From: an uncultured Actinomycetes bacterium
Lineage (GTDB): Bacteria > Actinomycetota > Actinomycetes > Nanopelagicales > Nanopelagicaceae
Direction of reading: 5' to 3'
Length of the DNA: 41,763 nt
Assembly: GCA_903954055.1 (NCBI GenBank)
Contig: CAJBMC010000097.1
Coordinates: 1-41,763 of the forward strand
Positions 32,325 through 41,552 of this stretch are shown here, one piece after another. Under the pieces are notes generated by a model. The model saw only the letters and a list, made by a program, of their open reading frames with translations, was not told the DNA's origin and did not search any database. Each line of letters begins with the position of its first letter. Position 1 is the stretch's first letter. A program made the position numbers and the translations under genes.

Positions 32325-32828
32325 ATGATTGAAATCCAGATCGGTGAAGGCTTTGTAGGTTCTGGGCCAAATGCGGCTCATACCAACACAATTCTTGGAG
32401 CCCGATCTGGGCCCGCTGGAGTGGCATGGGCAACCGCCCTTGCCACTCCTCGCGCGGGTCACGTTCCATATATGGTCGTGGCTCAGCCTGGAGTCGCAGT
32501 AACTCCACCAACGCTATTTGTAAATAAGGCAGCGGTTGAAAATGATCAACATGGTCTCTTCACTTGGGGCGCTGCGCAAGCAGGTGTTGCCGCGGGTGTG
32601 GGAGAAGCGCTTCGCACCGGAATTATTGATGTGAATTCAACCGATGATCTCGTCATCATCGCAGCTGTTTGGCTCAATCCGACTGCGCATGATGAAGAAG
32701 AGGTCTACCAAAATCAGCGTCAAGCAATGATCGATGCACTGACCAATGGCAAGAATGGAAAACCTACTGCAGCTGATGTCATCAAAGCATCTGAGAACGT
32801 TGCAAACCCATTCTTCCGTCAGAAGTAA
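32325..32828 (+). CDS. Formaldehyde-activating enzyme (Fae) homologue
   Basis: A 167-residue protein matching the Fae family, which condenses formaldehyde with tetrahydromethanopterin in methylotrophs. Conserved segments are IGEGFVGSGPNAAHTN (with H19 at the position of the catalytic His), GPAGVAWATALATPRAGHVPYMVV, PPTLFVNKAAVEND and FTWGAAQAGVAAGVGEAL. It sits 5 bp after the binding-protein gene. No methanopterin-pathway gene is in the window, so it may act on another aldehyde or cofactor, or scavenge formaldehyde released from the substrate. Family assignment is firm; function is inference. Confidence 0.88.
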   Translation: MIEIQIGEGFVGSGPNAAHTNTILGARSGPAGVAWATALATPRAGHVPYMVVAQPGVAVTPPTLFVNKAAVENDQHGLFTWGAAQAGVAAGVGEALRTGIIDVNSTDDLVIIAAVWLNPTAHDEEEVYQNQRQAMIDALTNGKNGKPTAADVIKASENVANPFFRQK

Positions 32829-32860
32829 TCCCCACCACTAGATAGATTTGAGTATTCGCA

Positions 32861-33964
32861 ATGAAGATCACCAACGTTCGTTTTGAACGCAGCTCGCTTC
32901 AATTAGATCCACCTTTTAGCCCCAACTGGGATCCGACGCCTCGTCGCACATTCGGTGCAACTCTGACAATCATCGAAACCGATGGTGGCATCACCGGATA
33001 TGGTGCAGGCGACGATATGGGCGGCTTTGATGGTTATGAGAAGTACTTCATTGGAAAAGATCTCTTCGATATAGAAGAGCATGTGCGCACGCTAGAGACA
33101 ATTACCTTTCATGCTGGTCGCTATTGGCCAATCGAAGCTGCAATTTGGGATGCGATTGGAAAGGCAAAACAGCAGACTGTTGCAGAGTTATTTGGAGGAG
33201 CAGAGAAATCAATTCCTGCATATGCCTCAACCGGCGCGGTAATGACTGCACCAGAAAGAGCCGCAAGCGCTAAGGCAATCCGCGACGCCGGATTTAAGGC
33301 GATGAAGATTCGTGTGCCGCAGACACAATTAGATCTTGGTATTGAAACTCTCAAACTCATTCGCGAAGAAGTAGGCAACGATCTAGAGCTGATGGTCGAC
33401 CTTAATCAGGCTTGGCGCATGCCGGGAGATACCCGTAAATCCATCGATCGCAAGACCGCGATGAACTTTGTCGATGCCGCAGTTGATTACGGTGTTTATT
33501 GGATTGAAGAGCCACTTCCGATGGAAGATATGGAAGGCCTTAGGTCGCTACGCGGTCGAGGTACTCGTATCGCAGGCGGAGAGATGGTTCGCACTATTCA
33601 CGAAATCATGACGCTCGTTGAAAATGATGCGCTCGATGTCATTCAGGCAGATGTTGTTCTAGCCGCTGGTATGCACCACTCAATTAAGATTGCCGAGCTA
33701 GCAAAATCTCGAGGACATATCTTTACTCCACATACCTGGTCTAATGGATACGGCCTCGCTGCAAATCTTCAGGTCACTGCAGGAATTGGTGGAGCGCCAT
33801 TTATCGAGTTCCCATTCGATCCACCTACCTGGACTGCAGAACGGCGCGACTTCTTGATGGCTGAACCAATGCTCGTTGGAAGTGATGGATTACTCCATGT
33901 CCCTGCTGCACCCGGTCTTGGAATTGAGCCAAACTGGTCTCTCTTTAAAAAGTCAGTCGCGTAA
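32861..33964 (+). CDS. Enolase-superfamily enzyme (mandelate racemase subgroup)
   Basis: A 367-residue protein of the mandelate racemase/muconate lactonizing group, whose members remove the proton alpha to a carboxylate, giving dehydration, racemisation or cycloisomerisation. Key residues are K149-x-R151 (KIRV) as base pair, metal ligands D180 (MVDLN), E216 (WIEEPL) and E241 (AGGE), and H291 in FTPHTWSNGYG. The KxR variant is a less common base motif. It is 32 bp after fae with no obvious ribosome site. It probably dehydrates or epimerises a hydroxy-acid intermediate in this locus. Confidence 0.9.
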   Translation: MKITNVRFERSSLQLDPPFSPNWDPTPRRTFGATLTIIETDGGITGYGAGDDMGGFDGYEKYFIGKDLFDIEEHVRTLETITFHAGRYWPIEAAIWDAIGKAKQQTVAELFGGAEKSIPAYASTGAVMTAPERAASAKAIRDAGFKAMKIRVPQTQLDLGIETLKLIREEVGNDLELMVDLNQAWRMPGDTRKSIDRKTAMNFVDAAVDYGVYWIEEPLPMEDMEGLRSLRGRGTRIAGGEMVRTIHEIMTLVENDALDVIQADVVLAAGMHHSIKIAELAKSRGHIFTPHTWSNGYGLAANLQVTAGIGGAPFIEFPFDPPTWTAERRDFLMAEPMLVGSDGLLHVPAAPGLGIEPNWSLFKKSVA

Positions 33965-33974
33965 GGAGTTTATT

Positions 33975-35465
33975 GTGGCGTTAGAAAAAGATGCATGGGT
34001 TAAGCGTGCCCTCGAACTTAAGCCTGAGGCTCGTATGTACATCAATGGTACATATGTAGATTCGGCCTCCGGCAAGACATTTGATGACATCTCACCGCGC
34101 GATCAGCGAGTAATTGCAAAGATTGCTGCTGGTGATACCGAAGATGTTAACCGGGCAGTTGCAGCAGCAAAGGCTGCATTTGATTCTGGCATCTGGCGTG
34201 AGATGAATCCGCGCGATAAGAAAGCGATTATGTTGAAGTGGGCCGATCTTATTCGCGAGCATCAAGAGGAACTTGCCTTGCTTGAAACCCTCGATGTGGG
34301 AAAGCCAATTTCAGATTCTCTCAATGTCGATGTCATGGGTTGTGCTCGCACAGTCCAGTGGTACGGCGAAGCAATCGATAAGACCTATGATGAAATTGCA
34401 CCGGCGCCACGTAATGCACTCGCCATGATCACACGTGAACCTCTCGGTGTAATCGGCGCAGTAGTTCCATGGAACTACCCAATGATTATTGCTTCTTGGA
34501 AAGTTGCTCCTGCACTTGCGATGGGAAATAGTGTTGTATTAAAGCCGGCCGAGCAATCTTCGTTATCGGCAATTTTGCTCGCGCGTCTTGCGACTGAAGC
34601 CGGTATTCCAAACGGTGTCTTCAACGTTGTAACTGGTCTTGGACCAGAAGCGGGACAGGCGCTAGCGCGTCACATGGATGTAGCAAAACTTGCATTCACC
34701 GGCAGCGGCCCAACAGGTCGCAAGATGCTTCAGTATGCAGCCGAATCAAATATGAAGCAGGTTGCCCTCGAGCTTGGTGGAAAGAGCCCACAGGTCGTAC
34801 TCGATGATGTGAAAGACCTTGACGCATGTGCATCAACTCTTGCGTGGGGTATCTATTACAACGCGGGACAGACTTGCAACGCTGGATCGCGAGTTATTGT
34901 TCAAGGTCAGAAGATTAAAGAAGAGCTCTTTGAGAAGATGACTGAATTTGTGAAGACCTTCCCAGTGGGAGATTGTCTTGATCCTTCGGTCTATATGGGA
35001 CCAATTGTCTCGACCCAACAACGCGACCGCGTCAATCACTATCTCGATATGGTCGGTAAGAATGGTGAGTCATTTGTATTTGGTGGCGAACAACCTCAAG
35101 GAGGCGACACTTTAATCAAGCCAACTCTGATTGATGGCGTTAAGCATGACTCAGTACTTTCGCAGGAAGAGATCTTTGGCCCAGTCATCGTTGCTGTCGA
35201 TGCCAAGGATGAGGCCGATGCGCTTGCGAAGGCAAATGGAACTGAATACGGACTTGCCGCATCTGTCTGGTCAGGCAACATTTCACGTGCGCATAACTTT
35301 GCCCGCAAACTTCGAGCAGGAACAGTCTGGGTCAATACATTTGATGCCTCAGATGTAATTACACCTTTCGGTGGTTTCAATGGTTCTGGCGCAGGACGTG
35401 ACAAGTCACTTCATGCACTCGAAAATTACAGCGCGCTCAAGACAACATGGATTGATCTCTCATAA
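33975..35465 (+). CDS. NAD-dependent aldehyde dehydrogenase (PuuC-like)
   Basis: A 496-residue aldehyde dehydrogenase. Visible are VPWNYPMIIASWKVAPALAMGN, FTGSGPTGRKM (cofactor site), the general-base ELGGKSP, the nucleophile in NAGQTCNAGSR, and the C-terminal SGAGRDKSLHALENYSALKTTWIDL. That C-terminus is close to gamma-Glu-aminobutyraldehyde and betaine-aldehyde-type dehydrogenases. GTG 33975 with AAGGAG upstream is the start; longer frames overlap the enolase gene. It is likely to oxidise the aldehyde made by the alcohol dehydrogenase. Confidence 0.95.
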   Translation: MALEKDAWVKRALELKPEARMYINGTYVDSASGKTFDDISPRDQRVIAKIAAGDTEDVNRAVAAAKAAFDSGIWREMNPRDKKAIMLKWADLIREHQEELALLETLDVGKPISDSLNVDVMGCARTVQWYGEAIDKTYDEIAPAPRNALAMITREPLGVIGAVVPWNYPMIIASWKVAPALAMGNSVVLKPAEQSSLSAILLARLATEAGIPNGVFNVVTGLGPEAGQALARHMDVAKLAFTGSGPTGRKMLQYAAESNMKQVALELGGKSPQVVLDDVKDLDACASTLAWGIYYNAGQTCNAGSRVIVQGQKIKEELFEKMTEFVKTFPVGDCLDPSVYMGPIVSTQQRDRVNHYLDMVGKNGESFVFGGEQPQGGDTLIKPTLIDGVKHDSVLSQEEIFGPVIVAVDAKDEADALAKANGTEYGLAASVWSGNISRAHNFARKLRAGTVWVNTFDASDVITPFGGFNGSGAGRDKSLHALENYSALKTTWIDLS

Positions 35466-35532
35466 TTAAATAAAGATATAACCCCAGACATACCCAAATA
35501 CATACTCAAATACAGGAAACTAAGGAGCACAG

Positions 35533-36423
35533 GTGAAGGTCGCATTTATTGGAACAGGCAGCATGGGCGGAAGCATGTCTCGCAATCTTGCAGCGGCAGA
35601 AATCGATATCACCGTCTTTGACCTCAACACCGAGAGCATGCATAAGCCAATTGCAGCTGGCGCTAAGTCATCAACTTCTGGCGTTGAATGCGTAACCGGC
35701 GCGGACGTGTTGATCACGATGCTTCCAACTCCTCAGGCAATTGAAGGTTGCATGATCTCGGGCGGAGTTGCAGCAGCGATGAAGCCAGGATCAATGTGGA
35801 TTGATATGTCTACATCAGTGCCAGAGACTGCAAAGGCAGTTGAGAAGGCGCTCGATAAATCAGTGCGTATTATCGATGCACCTGTTGCAGGTATGTCAGT
35901 CGGTGCCGACAAGGGAACAATGTCTATCTTTGCAGGTGGCAGCGCTGCAGATTTTGCATATGCAAAGCCACTCTTCGACATTATGGGCGATCCCGATAAG
36001 TTCTTTAATTGTGGCGAACGTGGAACCGGTTATGCGGTCAAGCTTGTTCTTAATATGTTGTGGTTCAACTCCTTTGTTGCAACAACGGAGGCGCTCCTCT
36101 TGGGCGTCAAGGCGGGAGTTGATCTAGAGGTGCTTCGTCAATCTCTGATTGGTTCACCATGTAACTCAATCTTGCTCGAACGTGACATCGTCGGAATGCT
36201 CAAAGATGGCGATTATGACGAAGGCTTTGCAGTCGCACTTGCATGTAAGGATTTAAGACTTGCCGGTGACTTGGCTCGCTCAGTGGGTGTTCCTATGGAG
36301 GTTGGTGCAACGGTAGAGAATGTTTATCGTCGCGCCCGTGCTCGCTACGGTGATAAGGCGGGCGAGATGATTCCAGCGAAGATGTACGAAGACGATACAA
36401 ATACACCGCTTCGATTTAAATAA
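35533..36423 (+). CDS. Beta-hydroxyacid dehydrogenase (3-hydroxyisobutyrate dehydrogenase family)
   Basis: A 296-residue NAD(P)-dependent oxidoreductase. The Rossmann motif GTGSMGGSMSRNL begins at residue 7. The substrate-binding segment is DAPVAGMSVGADKGTMSIFAGG, and the catalytic Lys is in GTGYAVKLVLNML. It starts with GTG after AAGGAG. The 67-bp gap from the aldehyde dehydrogenase is AT-rich without hairpins. It probably performs a further oxidation or reduction of a short hydroxy-acid or semialdehyde in the same pathway. Confidence 0.92.
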   Translation: MKVAFIGTGSMGGSMSRNLAAAEIDITVFDLNTESMHKPIAAGAKSSTSGVECVTGADVLITMLPTPQAIEGCMISGGVAAAMKPGSMWIDMSTSVPETAKAVEKALDKSVRIIDAPVAGMSVGADKGTMSIFAGGSAADFAYAKPLFDIMGDPDKFFNCGERGTGYAVKLVLNMLWFNSFVATTEALLLGVKAGVDLEVLRQSLIGSPCNSILLERDIVGMLKDGDYDEGFAVALACKDLRLAGDLARSVGVPMEVGATVENVYRRARARYGDKAGEMIPAKMYEDDTNTPLRFK

Positions 36424-36463
36424 AATCTGCAGAAGGTTTCGGCAGTAGATTCGGCAGGAGATC

Positions 36464-37342
36464 ATGAGCAACCGATTAAATCGCTCTACTATCTTCGGTC
36501 TAGCGGTGATGTGGTTTGTCGGTGGGGGTATCTATCCCTTTCTCTCGCATGCAGCCGAGAGCATTGATCCAATCAATATAGTTTTGATTCGGGCATGGGG
36601 AGCAGCTCTCATCCTCTTAACTGCGGTATTAGTGATGGCTCCCAAATCTTTACGGCAGATTCGCTTCGATAAGACCTTGATTCCGATTGTTATTTCATCG
36701 CTACTGTATTCACCACTCTGCAGCATGACCTTGGCCTGGTCTAGCTCTCGAGTTCCAGGGGCAATCACAGCCCTGATTTACTCAACGTTGCCGGCGATGT
36801 CGATAATCTTCCTAGCAATCAAAGGGCAACGACCATCACCATTGGCAATCAGTGGTGTGGTCGTAGCGTCGATCGCTGTCATTTTTCTCATCGGTGCACC
36901 TCAGGGTGAAGTTCAGATTGCCGGAATAATTGGAGCTCTAGTTTCAACCTTTGCCTGGTTTGCTGCTACAGAAATCTGGATTAAGTACGAGACCGGTTAC
37001 CCATTGATACTTGCAATATTTCTTCAGGTATTTATCGGCGCACTTGGTGCGACAGTCGTTCATCGGGTAAGCAATACACCATCAGTGACAGTAAGTGATA
37101 TCACCAATCCGTCAATAATATTTTTAGTGGCAGCTCTCGCCTCCCAATATTGGGCATATCTCGGAATATCGCGACAAGTGTCACCGGCGCTCTTAACCTC
37201 CTTTGCATTTGTAAATCCGCTTGTGGCTGGAATCGTCGGATACTTCGCCTTTCAGCAACGACTCGGCGGAGTTCAATTATTAGCCGGTGCGATTCTTCTC
37301 ATCGGCGTCTATCTTGTGGTGAGAAGCGAATCCCGCAATTAA
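36464..37342 (+). CDS. DMT-superfamily (EamA) transporter
   Basis: A 292-residue membrane protein with about ten helices in two EamA repeats, with the second repeat starting near residue 148 (IAGIIGALVSTFAWFAATEIW). Members usually export metabolites or amino acids. GGAGATC lies directly before the ATG. As last gene of the locus it could export an end product or a toxic intermediate, which is inference from position. Confidence 0.88.
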   Translation: MSNRLNRSTIFGLAVMWFVGGGIYPFLSHAAESIDPINIVLIRAWGAALILLTAVLVMAPKSLRQIRFDKTLIPIVISSLLYSPLCSMTLAWSSSRVPGAITALIYSTLPAMSIIFLAIKGQRPSPLAISGVVVASIAVIFLIGAPQGEVQIAGIIGALVSTFAWFAATEIWIKYETGYPLILAIFLQVFIGALGATVVHRVSNTPSVTVSDITNPSIIFLVAALASQYWAYLGISRQVSPALLTSFAFVNPLVAGIVGYFAFQQRLGGVQLLAGAILLIGVYLVVRSESRN

Positions 37343-37360
37343 ATAGATAGAGTGCGCTCC

Positions 37361-39358
37361 ATGAGTGACCTCTCTGCCCAAGTACGTGCCGCCTTAGATG
37401 CTGCCGTTACTGCAATTGGCGGAAAGCCTCGCGAAGGTCAGATTGAGATGGCTGAAGCAGTTGCCAATGCGCTTACGGATCGCCATCACTTAATGGTGCA
37501 GGCAGGTACCGGTACCGGAAAATCACTCGCTTACCTGATTCCAGCGCTTGTGCATGGTCGAAAAGTTTTGGTGGCTACTGCAACTCTCGCTCTTCAACGC
37601 CAACTAGTCGAACGAGATTTACCTGCCGTTGTTCCGGCGCTTGAGAAAGAACTAGGTCGTTCAATTACCTATGCAATCTATAAAGGCGTAGGAAATTACA
37701 TCTGCTTGGCAAAGATGAACTCTGAAGAGCCCGATCCCGATGGTGAGTTATTGCTGGAAGCTTCTTACCTCGAGAAAGATGCGAAACGATTACATGCATG
37801 GGCTCGTAGCAAAGATGTATCTGGTGATCGAGATGATGCGCCAGAGGTCGACCGACGGGTATGGGCCGCTAACTCTTTATCGGGTCGTGAATGCGTCGGC
37901 GCAGATTCATGTGCTTACGGATCGCAATGTTTTGCAGCGAAGGCTAAGGCAAAGGCGCAAGATGCAGATGTAGTTGTCACTAATCACACCTTGCTCGCAA
38001 TCGAGATCGTTGATTCGCATCCAATCTTGCCTGAGCGCGATGCGGTAATCCTCGATGAAGCTCATGAATTTATGGATCGCACGACCCAGGCTGTCACCGA
38101 AGAGTTGACTGCAGCTCGCGTCCAACGTGCAGCTGCGATGGCTCGCAAATATATGCCGGGAAAGTTATCGGAGGCCTTTACCAACGCTGCAGATTCTTTC
38201 TACGATGCAATGAACGATTATGGCGCCGATGTTAAAGGTGATTTCTCGAAGCAAGGCCGACTTGAGGAGATTCCACAATCTCTCGAACATCCAGTCCGCA
38301 AGATTAAAGAGAGCGCAACGACACTGATTCAGGCGCTAGGTTCTGATGAAGAGATTCTCGAACCGGATGCACTTGCAGAGCGCGCCCGGGTAAAGGGAGC
38401 AGTCCAGGAGATTGCAACAACTGCCGGCAAGTTACTGAAGATGGGCGATACTCATGTGCTCTGGTACGAACCTACATTTTCTACCCTCCATCTAGCACCG
38501 CTCTCGGTCTCACATATATTGCGAAGTAATTTACTGACCCAGAGCCCAGTGATTGCGACCTCTGCGACTTTAACGGTTGGCAACGGATTTGATGCGATGG
38601 CGAAGAGCATTGGTTTTGTTGTGGGCAATGAGGCAGATCAAGAAGTTGCCGATGATGAGATTGACCCGGGGAATGTGCAGTTCTTAGATGTGGGATCGCC
38701 ATTTGATTTTGCAAATCAAGGGATGCTCTATCTTCCAAAACATCTTCCTGAGCCCACACGCGATGGAACCTCACCGCAAGTTTTAGAAGAGTTGGGCGAA
38801 CTCATTGATGCAGCAGGAGGACGTACGCTCGCGCTCTTTAGCTCGTGGCGAGGTGTCGAGGCAGCCGATCTTCATCTGCGAAACGTTTTAAAAGAGCGAC
38901 CAATCTCGATTATCACTCAGAAACGCGGAGATGCAGTCGCACCATTAGTAGAACGCTTTGCAAAAGATGAAACCTCAGTTTTGCTCGGAACGATGTCGCT
39001 CTGGCAAGGCGTCGATGTACCGGGAAATTCCTGCATCTTGGTTGTCATCGATCGTCTTCCATTTCCACGTCCTGACGAACCTGTACTAGCTGCGCGATCT
39101 GCTCTTGCAGATAATTCAGGCGGTAGCGGGTTTATGCAGGTCTCTGTTCCGCGCGCCGCGCTCTTACTAGCTCAAGGTGCGGGGCGACTTATTAGAAGTA
39201 TCGATGATCGCGGCGTCGTTGCAATCATGGATTCGCGTATCGTCACAAAGCGATATGGAAATATCTTGCTTAATTCGATGCCGCCACTCTGGCGCACCAA
39301 TGACAAGCAGGTGATTAGGGATTCACTGAGCCGACTTGCAAAGAGCATGGAAGAATAA
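37361..39358 (+). CDS. DinG-family ATP-dependent DNA helicase
   Basis: A 665-residue superfamily 2 helicase of the XPD-like DinG/YoaA group. Walker A is QAGTGTGKSLAY, and the DEAH box ILDEAHEF. Between them, four Cys (NYICLAKM, then ECVGADSC and SQCF) would hold a 4Fe-4S cluster. Late motifs include GTMSLWQGVDVPGNSCILVVIDRLPFPRPDEP and QGAGRLIRS. It probably unwinds 5'-tailed DNA and R-loops in repair. ATG 37361 is preferred; a TAGAGT box ends 7 nt before it. Confidence 0.93.
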   Translation: MSDLSAQVRAALDAAVTAIGGKPREGQIEMAEAVANALTDRHHLMVQAGTGTGKSLAYLIPALVHGRKVLVATATLALQRQLVERDLPAVVPALEKELGRSITYAIYKGVGNYICLAKMNSEEPDPDGELLLEASYLEKDAKRLHAWARSKDVSGDRDDAPEVDRRVWAANSLSGRECVGADSCAYGSQCFAAKAKAKAQDADVVVTNHTLLAIEIVDSHPILPERDAVILDEAHEFMDRTTQAVTEELTAARVQRAAAMARKYMPGKLSEAFTNAADSFYDAMNDYGADVKGDFSKQGRLEEIPQSLEHPVRKIKESATTLIQALGSDEEILEPDALAERARVKGAVQEIATTAGKLLKMGDTHVLWYEPTFSTLHLAPLSVSHILRSNLLTQSPVIATSATLTVGNGFDAMAKSIGFVVGNEADQEVADDEIDPGNVQFLDVGSPFDFANQGMLYLPKHLPEPTRDGTSPQVLEELGELIDAAGGRTLALFSSWRGVEAADLHLRNVLKERPISIITQKRGDAVAPLVERFAKDETSVLLGTMSLWQGVDVPGNSCILVVIDRLPFPRPDEPVLAARSALADNSGGSGFMQVSVPRAALLLAQGAGRLIRSIDDRGVVAIMDSRIVTKRYGNILLNSMPPLWRTNDKQVIRDSLSRLAKSMEE

Positions 39359-39362
39359 AGCT

Positions 39363-39947
39363 ATGCCTCGCATTAAGACTCCTGCGCTTGCCGATCGTAG
39401 AGATTGGCGTCGAAGTCAACTCATTGAAGCTGCTGCCGCTATTGCACTTGAATCCGGGGGAGAGGCAATCACCGTTGCCGCAGTTGCAGCTCGCGCGGGA
39501 CTATCTCGGACATCGGTCTATGAGTATTTTGCGAGTAGCGCAGACCTGGCAGCGGATTTAGTGATTGATGAACTTGAATCATTTGCAGCAGCTCTTGATG
39601 CAGCAGCAAAGAGTGGAGATTCACCACTTGTGGCAATTGAAAAGTGGATTGAGGCCTCATTGCAATACATCGCTGATGGACGCCATCTCTTGGCAAAGGC
39701 GCTCAACGCCGTGGATCTGCCTCGTAATCGAGGAGCTGCAATTGGCGCCGCCCACCGCGCCTTGCTTGCGCCACTACGTAGCCATATGAGTGAGATTGGT
39801 ATTACCGATTTAGATTTTGCGCTCTCCATGATTCAGAGCACTACTGATAGCGCATCACGCCGTATCGAAAGCGGCGACGATGCAGATCAGGTCATTTCAT
39901 CAACAACTCAGTTCTGCATCGCCGGCCTTACTGCTTTAACTCGCTAG
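39363..39947 (+). CDS. TetR-family transcriptional regulator
   Basis: A 194-residue protein with a TetR helix-turn-helix near residues 35-60 (ITVAAVAARAGLSRTSVYEYF) and a helical ligand domain. It starts 4 bp after the helicase stop, so the two are likely coupled. The ligand and target are unknown. A short GGTAA/TTACC hairpin follows its stop, between it and the converging secreted protein gene. Confidence 0.9.
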   Translation: MPRIKTPALADRRDWRRSQLIEAAAAIALESGGEAITVAAVAARAGLSRTSVYEYFASSADLAADLVIDELESFAAALDAAAKSGDSPLVAIEKWIEASLQYIADGRHLLAKALNAVDLPRNRGAAIGAAHRALLAPLRSHMSEIGITDLDFALSMIQSTTDSASRRIESGDDADQVISSTTQFCIAGLTALTR

Positions 39948-39961
39948 GTAATTCTTTACCT

Positions 39962-40924
39962 TTATTTAAGAGTTACCTTGATAGTGCTATCGAGCGCTTC
40001 CCACATATCAGCCTTAGCGGGAGCGGTCGCTGTCAAAGAACAGAAGCCCTTGACTTGAACAATGTTGAGCTCAACTCGGCAGTTCTTGGAATTCGACTTG
40101 TATGTAATTTCGCTTCCAAAGTTTGTCGTCATAGGCAGCGCCTTGGTCTTTCCCTTAGCGATTACTAGTGATTTGAGAGCAACCTTCTGGGTACCTGGAA
40201 CTAGTAAGAATGGAAAGTTTCCAGATGCTGCCGCTGTCGTTGCAGTCGCAGTCGTTGAATATGCAAGTGCGCATTGGCCGGCTCCCTTGAGCGCTGTAAA
40301 TGTGCCATCGACGTATGTGCACTCAGGAGTGAGTGAAGTCAAGGTAACCGCAGCACCTGATTTTGCGGTAGCGACAATCTTTGCATCCGCGCGGTATGCA
40401 AGGTTGCTTGGAACATTACGGACAAGTGCAACTCCATTGAGAGTGACAGTGACTTCATCAGCTGCTAAAACTGGGGCCGCAGCACCTGCCTTAAAGGTAA
40501 TCGGAAAGAACTTATCTTCTGATGTATCTGTTGGCGCTGTGTGGTCATACCGGAAGAAGAGGCCGCACTGAACCTTGGTGCAATCTGCGACGACACCTTT
40601 GCCGGTAATTGAACCAGCAACCTTTACTGCAATTCCTCCGGTAGAGCTCACTGCACCTTGCCCACCAGCTGCAGTCACCCACACCTGAAGAGTGTCACTG
40701 CATGTCACAGGTCGATCTGTTCCTACTGGTGCAACGCACTCCTGAATGTAGAGGCCAGCTTTAGTTGGAAACTTTGTGAAACCGCCATTGATAGTCGCAC
40801 CTGCTGGATCAAGATTTGTCAGAGGGCCACTTGCAAAGGCGAATGTCTCTGCCTGAGCTTGCGATATAAAGCCAAACGAGGCAATTGCTATCACCAGTGT
40901 TGCTATAACTGAACGAGTTTTCAT
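39962..40924 (-). CDS. Secreted multi-domain protein, neocarzinostatin-like first domain
   Basis: A 320-residue exported protein with a signal peptide ending near QAQA. Domain 1 (about 27-145) has two Cys pairs and the pattern GLYIQEC...PVTCSDTLQVWV...ADCTKVQCGLFFRYDH...FFPITFK, matching the shorter protein at 40992-41468. Domain 2 (about 150-240) is Ig-like (SGAAVTLTSLTPECTYV, GAGQCALAYS). The last about 80 residues contain another Cys pair. The immunoglobulin-type fold and Cys layout recall neocarzinostatin-family apoproteins; this is a weak match by eye. Function unknown. Confidence 0.75.
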   Translation of the reverse strand: MKTRSVIATLVIAIASFGFISQAQAETFAFASGPLTNLDPAGATINGGFTKFPTKAGLYIQECVAPVGTDRPVTCSDTLQVWVTAAGGQGAVSSTGGIAVKVAGSITGKGVVADCTKVQCGLFFRYDHTAPTDTSEDKFFPITFKAGAAAPVLAADEVTVTLNGVALVRNVPSNLAYRADAKIVATAKSGAAVTLTSLTPECTYVDGTFTALKGAGQCALAYSTTATATTAAASGNFPFLLVPGTQKVALKSLVIAKGKTKALPMTTNFGSEITYKSNSKNCRVELNIVQVKGFCSLTATAPAKADMWEALDSTIKVTLK

Positions 40925-40991
40925 CTTTTTCCTTTTCTCAGGTGGAAGTGCGTGAACTGTAATAATCGGTCGGAGATATTTCTACTTGAAA

Positions 40992-41468
40992 TTACTTAAA
41001 ACTAATTGGTATAAAAATGTCGTGCGTGCGATCGCCTTCATGGAGGTGATCCGAACGAACCGTGATTGCGCATTGAACTTTTCTGCAATCAAATTTCCCA
41101 ATCTTCTTAGTGACTGCAACGCTCTCACTAAATCGCCCACCTGCGGTGAAGGGAATTGCTAATCCGATTCCGTAAGGAGGTGGATTCGAAGAAATCCAAT
41201 ATGACGCTTCACCGGTGCCACTCTTATTTACGCCGCCTCCGCATGGAGTTGGTGGCTGGCCTTTCTTTGGTACTACGCAAAAGGCGAGGTAGATGCCGAC
41301 CGTTTCATCGAAAGATGTACCGGTGACTTTGACCAGCGCTTCCTTGGTGAAAGATTTCTGTGCGATTGAGATCGTCGCACCATTTGCGCTACTTGCTGTT
41401 ACCGCGGCGTTTGCTGAAGCAGGCAAGATGAGTGCCAGCGATATTGCCCATAGAACGCCTCGAAACAT
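40992..41468 (-). CDS. Secreted single-domain protein, neocarzinostatin-like
   Basis: A 158-residue exported protein with signal peptide MFRGVLWAISLALILPASANA. The mature domain has KVTGTSFDETVGIYLAFC, PPTPCGGG, a central SSNPPPYG segment, and FDCRKVQCAITVRSDH...DIFIPISFK. It aligns over its whole length with domain 1 of the next minus-strand gene, so they are paralogues. It is divergent from a lipoprotein gene whose N-terminus resembles heme or metal-chelate binding proteins, which raises a possible role in extracellular ligand capture. Confidence 0.75.
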   Translation of the reverse strand: MFRGVLWAISLALILPASANAAVTASSANGATISIAQKSFTKEALVKVTGTSFDETVGIYLAFCVVPKKGQPPTPCGGGVNKSGTGEASYWISSNPPPYGIGLAIPFTAGGRFSESVAVTKKIGKFDCRKVQCAITVRSDHLHEGDRTHDIFIPISFK

Positions 41469-41540
41469 GCTCTAAAGGTAGATAAAAGCAGTACTGAATT
41501 TAGCCGACAACACTTGGCAATCTGTCGGGAACTTCTCTGC

Positions 41541-41546
41541 CAGAAT
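41541..41546 (+). promoter_or_regulatory. -10 box CAGAAT for the lipoprotein gene
   Basis: CAGAAT ends 6 nt before the GTG at 41553, the leaderless spacing used elsewhere in this window. Confidence 0.4.
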
Positions 41547-41552
41547 CTGACC

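Noticed and set aside
40062-40571. 169-codon plus-strand frame opposite the secreted protein gene
   Set aside because: The minus-strand protein has a signal peptide and a paralogue next door; the plus frame lacks a ribosome site.
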